Source: Gemmatimonadota bacterium (GTDB lineage: Bacteria; Gemmatimonadota; Gemmatimonadetes; Longimicrobiales; Gaopeijiaceae). From it: 7,614 bases of DNA. Below are positions 1 through 6,020 of the stretch, in pieces. The DNA lies in the NCBI GenBank assembly GCA_018678395.1, contig JAHHMJ010000693.1, positions 1 to 7,614 on the forward strand, read 5' to 3'. Each line of letters begins with the position of its first letter. Within the stretch, counting starts at the first letter, position 1. The position numbers and the translations under genes were made by a program. The notes under the pieces are model-generated. The model saw only the letters and a program-made list of their open reading frames with translations. It searched no databases and was not told the origin of the DNA.

Positions 1-837
1 GCCGGCGACGCGGGCGGCGCACTGGGCGTGGCGCTCCTGACCTGGACTCGGGAGTGCGGGGGAGAGCGCCGGATGGAGCCGGGGAGCGACAGCATGCGGG
101 GCGCCTACCTCGGCCCGGGGTTCACGCCGGACCAGGTCCGCGCGACCCTCACCGACTTCGGCGCGGCCTACGAGGTGCTCCCCGACGAGGAGTTGTTCCC
201 GCGGGTCGCGCAGGCCCTCGCCGACGAGACCGTCGTGGGGTGGTTTCAGGGCCGGTTGGAGTTCGGCCCCCGGGCCCTCGGCGCCCGGAGCATCCTGGGG
301 GACCCCAGGACCCCACGCATGCAGCAGAAGATGAACCTGAAGATCAAGTTCCGGGAGAGCTTTCGGCCCTTCGCCCCCTCGGTGCTCCGCGAGCGGGTGG
401 CCGACTACTTCGAACTCGACGGCGATTCGCCCTACATGCTCCTCGTGGCCCCGGTGAAGGAGGAGCGCCGGCTCCCCATGACCGACGAGCAGCGGAAGCT
501 CTTCGGCATCGAGCAGCTCAACGTGCCGCGGTCCGACATTCCGGCGGTGACGCACGTGGACTACTCGGCCCGGGTTCAGACCGTGGATGCGGATCGCAAC
601 CCGCGATACCACCGCCTGATCTCGACCTTCGAGGAGCTCACGGGGTGTGGGGTCGTGGTCAACACGTCGTTCAACGTGCGGGGTGAGCCGATGGTGTGCA
701 CTCCAGAAGACGCCTACCGCTGCTTCATGCGGACCGACATGGACGTCCTGGTGCTGGGCAACTGCCTTCTCGAGAAGTCCGAACAGCCCGAATGGGTGGA
801 GGAAGGAGATTGGAGAAGCGAGTTCGAACTCGATTGA
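1..837 (+). CDS. O-carbamoyltransferase, NodU/CmcH/SxtI family (5' truncated by window edge)
   Basis: This is the C-terminal 278 residues of a carbamoyltransferase that moves a carbamoyl group from carbamoyl phosphate, through an adenylate, onto a hydroxyl of a small molecule or glycan. The frame is open from base 1 and begins with GDAGGALG, the glycine-rich end of the ASKHA-like N-terminal domain, so the true start lies upstream; the GTG at 28 is not the start. The C-terminal carbamoyltransferase domain follows: EFGPRALGARSIL (about 259-297), RESFRPFAPSVL (about 352-387), HVDYSARVQTV (about 553-585) and NTSFNVRGEP (about 661-690). Family members are usually 550-620 residues, so roughly half is missing. 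It overlaps the next gene by 28 bases, and the two small membrane-protein genes behind it match the usual SxtI-type context. The family call is firm. The acceptor is unknown: nodulation factor, antibiotic, toxin and glycan enzymes share this fold. Confidence 0.95.
   Translation, partial: AGDAGGALGVALLTWTRECGGERRMEPGSDSMRGAYLGPGFTPDQVRATLTDFGAAYEVLPDEELFPRVAQALADETVVGWFQGRLEFGPRALGARSILGDPRTPRMQQKMNLKIKFRESFRPFAPSVLRERVADYFELDGDSPYMLLVAPVKEERRLPMTDEQRKLFGIEQLNVPRSDIPAVTHVDYSARVQTVDADRNPRYHRLISTFEELTGCGVVVNTSFNVRGEPMVCTPEDAYRCFMRTDMDVLVLGNCLLEKSEQPEWVEEGDWRSEFELD
798..802 (+). promoter_or_regulatory. Shine-Dalgarno site deciding the TTG start at 810
   Basis: GGAGG lies seven bases before a TTG in the frame of the SxtJ-like protein. 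It sits inside the end of the carbamoyltransferase gene. The upstream ATG in this frame (696) has no such site and would add residues that are only a shadow of the carbamoyltransferase. Confidence 0.7.
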
Positions 838-1214
838 CGGCCCGCGAGGGGCGGGCCTTCGCCTTCCCGGTGGGGGCGGCGTTTCTGGTCCTGGCGGCCA
901 TCACCTGGTGGCGGGATCACGCGCTCCTCACCCAGATCTTCGGTGGGCTGGGGGGCGTGCTCCTGGCGGCCGGGCTGGTGGCCCCCACCGCGCTCGGACC
1001 GGTGCAGAGGGTGTGGATGGGCCTCGCCCACGCCATCTCCAGGGTGACGACCCCCATCTTCATGGGGATCGTCTACTTCCTGGTGCTCACGCCCATCGGG
1101 ATCCTCCGGCGGCTCCTGGGTAGCAACCCGGTGAAACACGCTGCGGTGGACGGGAGCTACTGGCACACCCGACCCGAGAAGCGTCGCCGGGGCAATCTCC
1201 ACCGACAGTTCTGA
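810..1214 (+). CDS. SxtJ family small membrane protein
   Basis: A 134-residue membrane protein of unknown biochemical role, in a family found beside O-carbamoyltransferase genes and named after sxtJ of the saxitoxin cluster. Three hydrophobic segments are visible at about residues 18-33, 41-59 and 80-99. The most diagnostic part is the C-terminal half, with TPIFMGIVYFLVLTPIG (81-97), RRLLG (100-104) and a SYW motif (116-118), ahead of a basic tail. The start is placed at TTG 810 because GGAGG precedes it at good spacing and the resulting length fits the family (about 130 residues). A later TTG at 834 lacks a ribosome site. The 28-base overlap with the carbamoyltransferase suggests translational coupling. 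A role in anchoring or assisting the transferase at the membrane is only inferred from the constant gene neighbourhood. Confidence 0.85.
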   Translation: MEKRVRTRLTAREGRAFAFPVGAAFLVLAAITWWRDHALLTQIFGGLGGVLLAAGLVAPTALGPVQRVWMGLAHAISRVTTPIFMGIVYFLVLTPIGILRRLLGSNPVKHAAVDGSYWHTRPEKRRRGNLHRQF

Positions 1215-1227
1215 CGGACGGACCGAC

Positions 1228-1389
1228 ATGGCCAGACGCACGGGGCTCTACACCGAGATGTGGCTCTTCCTGCGGGAGAGCAAGAAGTGGTGGCTGTTGC
1301 CGATCCTCGTGGTGCTCGTGGCGGTGAGCGCCCTACTCGTCTTCGCTCAGACCTCGGCGCTCGCACCCTTCATCTACACCATCTTCTGA
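1228..1389 (+). CDS. DUF5989 / SxtK-like single-helix membrane peptide
   Basis: A 53-residue protein starting at ATG 1228, thirteen bases after the SxtJ-like gene. A short basic N-terminus (MARRTG) is followed by LFLRESKKWWLLP and one hydrophobic helix at about residues 22-41, and it ends in SALAPFIYTIF. The ESKKWWLLP segment and the SALAPFIY end are the pattern I associate with DUF5989 proteins, which sit third behind O-carbamoyltransferase and SxtJ genes; sxtK has the same size and position in saxitoxin clusters. Only a weak purine-rich stretch (GGACGGA) precedes the ATG, and a second in-frame ATG at 1258 would remove ten residues. The gene is easily missed because of its size. Function is unknown; membrane association is clear from the sequence. 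Confidence 0.85.
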   Translation: MARRTGLYTEMWLFLRESKKWWLLPILVVLVAVSALLVFAQTSALAPFIYTIF

Positions 1390-1408
1390 GCCCGGTGGGG
1401 CTGGGGCG

Positions 1409-2671
1409 CTAAAACCACCGCTCCGGCATGCCCTGGCCGATGAGGCCCGCCAGGTGGAGGGGGTGCGCCCCGGCCTCCTGCACGATCTCGGCCGAGAACG
1501 GCGACGGACGGAAGCTGCGGGCGACCACGTACGAGTCGGGATGGTGCTTCCGGACCCGCAGCGCCACCTGGACGTTCGTGCTGTCCACGCCGGTACCCAA
1601 CACGACCACGGGTGCGCGTCCCTCAGGCTCGACGACCGCCTGGATCCGGTCCCACACATCGGGATCCAGGACGTCCCCGTCGATCACGGTACGACCGTAG
1701 TCGCCGCTGAAGCCCGGGTGCTCGGCGAAGTCCCGGGCGTGCGCGGACGCCCGCTCGTCGACGATTACCACGTGGCTGAACCGGCCGTCTGCGTACTCCT
1801 GGAGTTGCTTCAGCACCGTTTGACCGAACCGTCCGAAACCCGCCAGGACCACCAGGTCGAGCTCGACCGTCTCGACGAAGCGGGTCAACAGATGGTCGTG
1901 GACGAGCTTCGTGGCGGCGAACTCGTGGCCGTTGAACACCTCGCAGTCTCGCGCGACCCGCGAACCCGCGGTTTCCCGCATGAAGCCCAGATTCGAAACG
2001 TGGACCACGATCTGCCCGGCGAGCCGGGGGGCGAGCGCCAGGACCTTGGCCGCTGCGTCCAGGTTGGCGAAATCGTCGCCGGTGAGGAACAACACCCTGT
2101 GGGCCCGGTCCAATCGGAGTCGCCGCAGGACGGCGTCCTCGGTGATGTCGCCCACGAGCACGACCGCTCGATACCCGTCCCGGAACTCGGTCAGAGAGGG
2201 GTGATTGGGATCCTGCTCCACAACGACCAGCGTGCGCTGCGGTGACCGCTCTCGAAGCTTGCGAGCGTACACGCTGCTCAGTTGGCCGGCGCCTCCCACC
2301 ACGACGTGCCCATTCAGCGTTCTCAGCCTGCGGGCGAGGGGTCGAACCAGGCGCAGCAGGGCGTCGATCACGGCCGACGCCGTGATGATCGGGGCCACGA
2401 AGTACGCGCCCCAGAGCAGCATGCGGCCGAGCCGCGGCCCGCCCACGGGAGTGCCGATGTCCAAGCCTCCCAGAACGAAGAGCCCCAGTACGTAGTAGAC
2501 CTGGGCCGCCAAGCCGACCCCGAACACGTTTCGTTCGGTGACTCCCACGCCCAGGCGGAGGCCGGCGAGACCGGCCCCGACCACGAGCGCGAACGCGAGT
2601 CCACGCCACACGAACGGACGCCAGCGAAAGCGACCGCCCCGCCCCGAGCCGATCGGGGAGAACTCCACCAT
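1409..2671 (-). CDS. Channel-like membrane protein with tandem RCK/TrkA-N NAD-binding domains
   Basis: A 420-residue protein with the layout of a two-helix ion channel joined to two cytoplasmic regulatory domains. Hydrophobic helices lie at about 22-40 and 84-105, with a hydrophobic re-entrant-like stretch at about 50-75. The first Rossmann domain begins HVVVGGAGQLSSVYARKL (122-139), with VVVEQD ending the second strand (149-154). The second begins VVLAGFGRFGQTVL (274-287), a textbook GxGxxG site, with VIVDE (302-306). A canonical TVGYG filter is absent; the pore region reads VLGGLDIGTPVGGP (66-79), so potassium selectivity should not be assumed. The start is ATG 2671, preceded by GGAGG at five bases and overlapping the TGA of the previous gene by one base; the frame stays open far upstream, but that part is antisense to nothing and shadows the IucA-like gene. 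Last gene of the - strand block. It could be a non-potassium channel or a membrane-tethered NAD sensor. Confidence 0.85.
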   Translation of the reverse strand: MVEFSPIGSGRGGRFRWRPFVWRGLAFALVVGAGLAGLRLGVGVTERNVFGVGLAAQVYYVLGLFVLGGLDIGTPVGGPRLGRMLLWGAYFVAPIITASAVIDALLRLVRPLARRLRTLNGHVVVGGAGQLSSVYARKLRERSPQRTLVVVEQDPNHPSLTEFRDGYRAVVLVGDITEDAVLRRLRLDRAHRVLFLTGDDFANLDAAAKVLALAPRLAGQIVVHVSNLGFMRETAGSRVARDCEVFNGHEFAATKLVHDHLLTRFVETVELDLVVLAGFGRFGQTVLKQLQEYADGRFSHVVIVDERASAHARDFAEHPGFSGDYGRTVIDGDVLDPDVWDRIQAVVEPEGRAPVVVLGTGVDSTNVQVALRVRKHHPDSYVVARSFRPSPFSAEIVQEAGAHPLHLAGLIGQGMPERWF

Positions 2672-3948
2672 CACGGCCTCCACGCGGGCGGCTCGCCCGT
2701 GTCGCGGTGAAGAGGCTTGCCGTGGGTGTCCCGAGCTTCGGCGAAGTAGTGTTGCGAGCGGGGCATGTACCGATCGTGGTCGGGAAAGAGCCTGCCGAAT
2801 GCCTCCCGGCAGGGCCGCCGGAAGTCGTCGATCGACAGTCGGGGATGCCGATCCATCAGCGCCCTCGCCAGATACCCGAAGAAGTGCCCACCCAGGAACC
2901 GGTCGTAGGCGATACTGGCAAAGATACCGTTCTCGAAGCGGTTGTACGGATTGAGGGCCCCGTCGGGGACTCCCTGATCCCGCCGGCGCCTCATGTCGAT
3001 GCCGACGCTCAGGTCGCGGTGCACGAGGCGCTGCACCGCCCGCTCGCGGTCGAGCTCGACGAGCACGTTCTGGCCGTGGGGCTCGAGGATGAACCCCAGC
3101 GATCGGTAGCACCCGACCCAGTGCCGGATGATCGGCAGCATGACGTTGTGCAGCGTCCAACCCAGCGGGTCGCCGGCGTCGGCCAGATCCACGATCAGGG
3201 GATCGAGCGTCGGCTCGAATCGGTCCCGGCCGTACAGCGCGAACCCCGGGACGAGGCTGCGGTCCTCGCCGACCCGCGGGTAGGGGCGCAGGTCTCGCAC
3301 CAGGTATCCCCAATTCTCTCCGCGCCCGGTGTCCGACTCGGATCGGGGGTGGGCCACGCCGATGACCTCTCGAAGGAATGCGAAGGTGGGATCGCCACCC
3401 CCGCACCACTCCTGGATCTCCGCCGAGGCCGCGATGGCTTGCGCGACGACCTCGTTCCGCATGCGCCGGCCGTAGCGCGAGACGCGGAATGGGAAGTGGA
3501 CCTTCAGCGCATGGTCGTGGGCGTCACCGAGGACGAAGAGCGTGCGCGTCGACGATCCGGGTGAGACCCGCAGCGCGGGGATGGAGCGTCCCAGAGTCAC
3601 CGTCCGAACGAGCCATGGATCCGACCCCGCGTCGGCGGTCACCTGGGGGTGCACGACGAAGAGGGCGCGGTCGGCGGGCAGATAGCGGGCCTCGAGGGCC
3701 GGCGGGGGATCGGCCCGGTAGACCTGGACCGCGTCCCGCGGGAGCTCCCAGCACGGAAGGTCGAATTCCGACGCCCCGATCGTCGGCTGGTACTCCGGCC
3801 TGCACTCCGAATAGGCCGCATGGCGGCTGTAGGTGCGGGTGCCCTCGTTCCTGTAGCGCTCGAGGTACTCGAGAGGCGGAATCGGTCGGGTGGAGAGGCG
3901 GCTACCGTGGTTTGCGCCCGGTGTCCTCGTGCCGACGGGCCACCTCAC
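2671..3948 (-). CDS. Short IucA/IucC-like (NIS synthetase family) protein
   Basis: A 425-residue protein resembling IucA/IucC enzymes, which adenylate a carboxylate (citrate or a derivative) and condense it with an amine or alcohol to build siderophores without an NRPS. Family-like landmarks are HP (100-101, where many members have HPWQ), SSTRTLFV (132-139), HALKVHFPFRVS (146-157, the basic nucleotide-contacting region), EPHGQNVLVEL (289-299, matching the family EAHGQN motif) and HRDLSVG (310-316). Typical members are about 580-620 residues with the HPWQ motif further in, so this one is short, mainly at the N-terminus. The GTG at 3948 shares four bases (GTGA) with the preceding stop and has GGAGG nine bases upstream; no other initiator occurs before the conserved part. 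No second NIS synthetase, amine-modifying enzyme or siderophore receptor is visible. Activity and substrate are unknown; a non-siderophore amide or ester ligase is possible. Confidence 0.72.
   Translation of the reverse strand: MRWPVGTRTPGANHGSRLSTRPIPPLEYLERYRNEGTRTYSRHAAYSECRPEYQPTIGASEFDLPCWELPRDAVQVYRADPPPALEARYLPADRALFVVHPQVTADAGSDPWLVRTVTLGRSIPALRVSPGSSTRTLFVLGDAHDHALKVHFPFRVSRYGRRMRNEVVAQAIAASAEIQEWCGGGDPTFAFLREVIGVAHPRSESDTGRGENWGYLVRDLRPYPRVGEDRSLVPGFALYGRDRFEPTLDPLIVDLADAGDPLGWTLHNVMLPIIRHWVGCYRSLGFILEPHGQNVLVELDRERAVQRLVHRDLSVGIDMRRRRDQGVPDGALNPYNRFENGIFASIAYDRFLGGHFFGYLARALMDRHPRLSIDDFRRPCREAFGRLFPDHDRYMPRSQHYFAEARDTHGKPLHRDTGEPPAWRP
2677..2681 (-). promoter_or_regulatory. Shine-Dalgarno site for the RCK channel-like gene
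   Basis: On the - strand GGAGG stands five bases before ATG 2671, inside the last codons of the IucA/IucC-like gene. With the TGATG stop/start overlap it fixes the start and points to coupled translation. Confidence 0.7.
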
Positions 3949-6020
3949 CAACCGCCGCCTCCGCCTCCGCCGCCGCCCCCTCCCGACGATCCACCGCCGC
4001 CCGAGAATCCTCCCCCGCCGCTGCCACTGCTCGACGGGGGGCTCGAGGCCGAGGACAGCGAACTCGAGAACGAGCCGCCGAGCGCAGAGGCCAGACCGGT
4101 GAATCCGGCGGCGGTCCCGCCCGCATACCATCCGAGCGCGCCGCCCATGTTCGAGCTGGAGCGGGTGCCCGACGCCGTCGTGGGTTCGGCGGCCGACGGA
4201 AGGGAATCCTCGAACTGCTCGGCCCATCGGTTCTCGACGCCGAGCGCGATCGCGTGGGGCAGGTACTTCTCGAAGAGCTCCGGCGTGCGGTTCATGGGCA
4301 TCATGCGGTTCATGCGGTCGGCGTCCGTAGCCGACAGGAATTCCAGGAAGCCCTCGATGTGGTCGAGAACGCCCCGTCCTTTCATCGTGGGCCGCTCGAG
4401 CAGGTGGTAGAAGACGACGTTGACGAGTCCGAGCAGGACCGCGGCCATCGCCAGTGCACGGGGTACGAGGGCCAGCAGGAATCCTCCCACCACGATCTCG
4501 GCGATGAAGAACGGCGTCGAGAAGAGCGTCATCGCGCCGGCTGCGGCGAAGGCACCGGCCCCCCCGCCGGTCAGCGCGGTCCTCCAGAGCGCGAGGCAGC
4601 GAATGAACAGGGTGCCCGCGCCGATCGTCCACATCGACAGCCAGAACATCAGGAACCAGGCGGGGAAGGGGACGCCGTAGGGATCCAGGATCGCGAGCAG
4701 GACGAGGGTGAGAACGCTGACGCCGAGGCCGACCGCGAACCACCGTCGATTGAGCACGAAGTAGGTCTTCTCGATCCGTCGCTTCAGCGTCGAGATCAAC
4801 TGCTTGCGGGCGGTCCGGAAGCGGCTCGCATGACTTGACGATTCGAGGTCGAGGACCTTCTTCGAACCCAGCAGCTGCTCGAAGAGCTTTCGTTCCTCGG
4901 TGGCGGCCAGGGCGATCGACCCGTCCCCGGCGCGCCGGAGCTTCCAGTCGTCGTCACCATCCTTCTCGATCCTCAGGGCGCCCTGCACCGCGAGGCTCAC
5001 GAGAGCCGAAGACATGAGGCGGTCCTTCCACCCGCGCTCGGCCAGGTAGCCCATGGCCGCCGGTGAATACCCGTCGGGCGGCTCGTACCGGACCACGCGC
5101 GAGCTCCGCGCCGGATCGACACCGACCTTGAACCAGAGCAGGACGTAGACGCACAGGACCGCCAGCACCCCGATCAGCGCCTGGATGTGCGGCCCCCAGT
5201 CGGCCATCAGCCAGCGGGAGCGTGCGTCGTCGTCGGGGGGCAGGACCGCGCCCTTGGGAAGGACCACGGAGATCGTGAGCCCTTCCTGGAAGCCGAGTGG
5301 GCGGGTCGTCTCGAAGACCGGACCGCCGAAGCCGGGATCCCATTCCCTGGTGGCGTTCGTGGCCTCGGAGCCTTCCTCTCCGGTCCATGCGTTCAGCTCG
5401 ACGTCGGCGGGGTCGACCGATCGCGGCAGTCGGACCCGAGCCGACGCCCGGAGGATCGGGAAGTCCCATCCGTTGCCCGTGACGTTCCAGTACAGCTCGT
5501 CGTACGCATCGCCGAAGCCCATCCACCGCTCGGTGTCGTAGCGGATGGTGTACGTGTGCACCCCGTCCTGCAGAAACACGTCGGCGTCGCCGATGCGCAC
5601 GCGCACGCCGGCACGACCCCAGGGTCCCCCGATGCGCTCGAGGGCGTAGGGCTCGGGGTCGCCGTCGCGCCGCACCTCCCGGACTTCGAAGGGCGCCTCG
5701 ATGCGGTTCAGGCCCAGGAAGCCGGGAAAGGTGGTCGGGAAGTCGCGGAAGATCCCGCGCTGAATGCGCATTCCCTGCGAGCGGACCGTAATTTCCTCGG
5801 TCACGGTCATGCGGTTGCCGTCGCGGACGTCGATCAGGACGTCGTACGTGAGGATCTCCTCGGCACCCTGAGCGGCGAGCGGGCCGGGTCCGATGAGGAC
5901 CGCCGCCAGCGCCCCGACCGTGAGGGCGAGGGCGACAGCGCGACTCGTCCGCCCCCGCCTACCGACTCGCGCGCTCAGACCCAGCCTCGCGCCCGAAAGT
6001 CCCGGATGGTGCCGGCCCAC
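3945..6020 (-). CDS. DUF2207 family secreted/membrane protein with poly-glycine tail
   Basis: A 691-residue predicted membrane protein of the DUF2207 family, whose biochemical role is unknown. An arginine-rich N-terminus and hydrophobic core (about 28-49) form a signal peptide with likely cleavage near LAAQ-GA (49-53). The extracytoplasmic DUF2207 domain follows, with LTYDVLIDVRDGNRMTVTEE (57-76) and the usual QRGIFRDFP (88-96). A transmembrane helix lies at about 279-297. A charged cytoplasmic-type region (300-425) precedes a cluster of helices between about 427 and 540. The C-terminus is Ser/Gly-rich and ends GGGFSGGGGSS, eleven glycines and Trp, a tail typical of the family. Start: GTG 6020 has GAGGAG eight bases upstream and is the only canonical initiator before the signal core; it overlaps the aminotransferase by 46 bases. 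The frame stays open further upstream but only as a shadow of that gene. Confidence 0.88.
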   Translation of the reverse strand: MGRHHPGLSGARLGLSARVGRRGRTSRAVALALTVGALAAVLIGPGPLAAQGAEEILTYDVLIDVRDGNRMTVTEEITVRSQGMRIQRGIFRDFPTTFPGFLGLNRIEAPFEVREVRRDGDPEPYALERIGGPWGRAGVRVRIGDADVFLQDGVHTYTIRYDTERWMGFGDAYDELYWNVTGNGWDFPILRASARVRLPRSVDPADVELNAWTGEEGSEATNATREWDPGFGGPVFETTRPLGFQEGLTISVVLPKGAVLPPDDDARSRWLMADWGPHIQALIGVLAVLCVYVLLWFKVGVDPARSSRVVRYEPPDGYSPAAMGYLAERGWKDRLMSSALVSLAVQGALRIEKDGDDDWKLRRAGDGSIALAATEERKLFEQLLGSKKVLDLESSSHASRFRTARKQLISTLKRRIEKTYFVLNRRWFAVGLGVSVLTLVLLAILDPYGVPFPAWFLMFWLSMWTIGAGTLFIRCLALWRTALTGGGAGAFAAAGAMTLFSTPFFIAEIVVGGFLLALVPRALAMAAVLLGLVNVVFYHLLERPTMKGRGVLDHIEGFLEFLSATDADRMNRMMPMNRTPELFEKYLPHAIALGVENRWAEQFEDSLPSAAEPTTASGTRSSSNMGGALGWYAGGTAAGFTGLASALGGSFSSSLSSASSPPSSSGSGGGGFSGGGGSSGGGGGGGGGGGW
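3951..3983 (-). repeat. Low-complexity glycine-codon tract (11 consecutive Gly)
   Basis: Eleven consecutive GGN codons (GGA, GGC, GGG and GGT mixed) encode residues 680-690 of the DUF2207 protein, just before the terminal Trp. Further Gly-rich codons continue toward about 4020. Codon mixing argues against a simple slipped-strand trinucleotide array, though length variation between strains is plausible. Confidence 0.9.
3958..3962 (-). promoter_or_regulatory. Shine-Dalgarno-like site within the poly-glycine codons
   Basis: A GGA-GGC glycine codon pair gives GGAGG nine bases before GTG 3948, the chosen start of the IucA/IucC-like gene. A second GGAGG is at 3964-3968. The match may be a by-product of glycine coding, so it supports the start only moderately. 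Confidence 0.5.

Noticed and set aside
28..837. GTG 28 as the start of the carbamoyltransferase
   Set aside because: The same frame upstream encodes the conserved GDAGGALG segment, so the gene continues beyond the window.
1389..1402. Hairpin AGCCC-GGTG-GGGCT between the convergent stops, as a possible shared terminator
   Set aside because: The stem is only five base pairs and no T-run follows on either strand, so it is too weak to call.
2998..3030. HRDLSVG as a protein-kinase HRD catalytic loop
   Set aside because: No DFG, VAIK or glycine-rich kinase motifs are present; the position after EPHGQN fits the RD motif of IucA/IucC proteins.
2672..3409. N-terminal extension of the channel-like frame
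   Set aside because: The extra residues are Arg/Pro-rich and shadow the IucA/IucC-like gene. ATG 2671 has a ribosome site and the TGATG overlap.
3949..4743. N-terminal extension of the IucA/IucC-like frame
   Set aside because: It is a low-complexity Arg-rich shadow of the DUF2207 gene; recognisable family sequence begins only after GTG 3948.
3378..4838. Long + strand open frame of 486 codons opposite the IucA-like and DUF2207 genes
   Set aside because: It is Arg/Gly/Ala-rich with no recognisable motif and lies antisense to two genes with clear family motifs; long antisense frames are expected in high-GC DNA.
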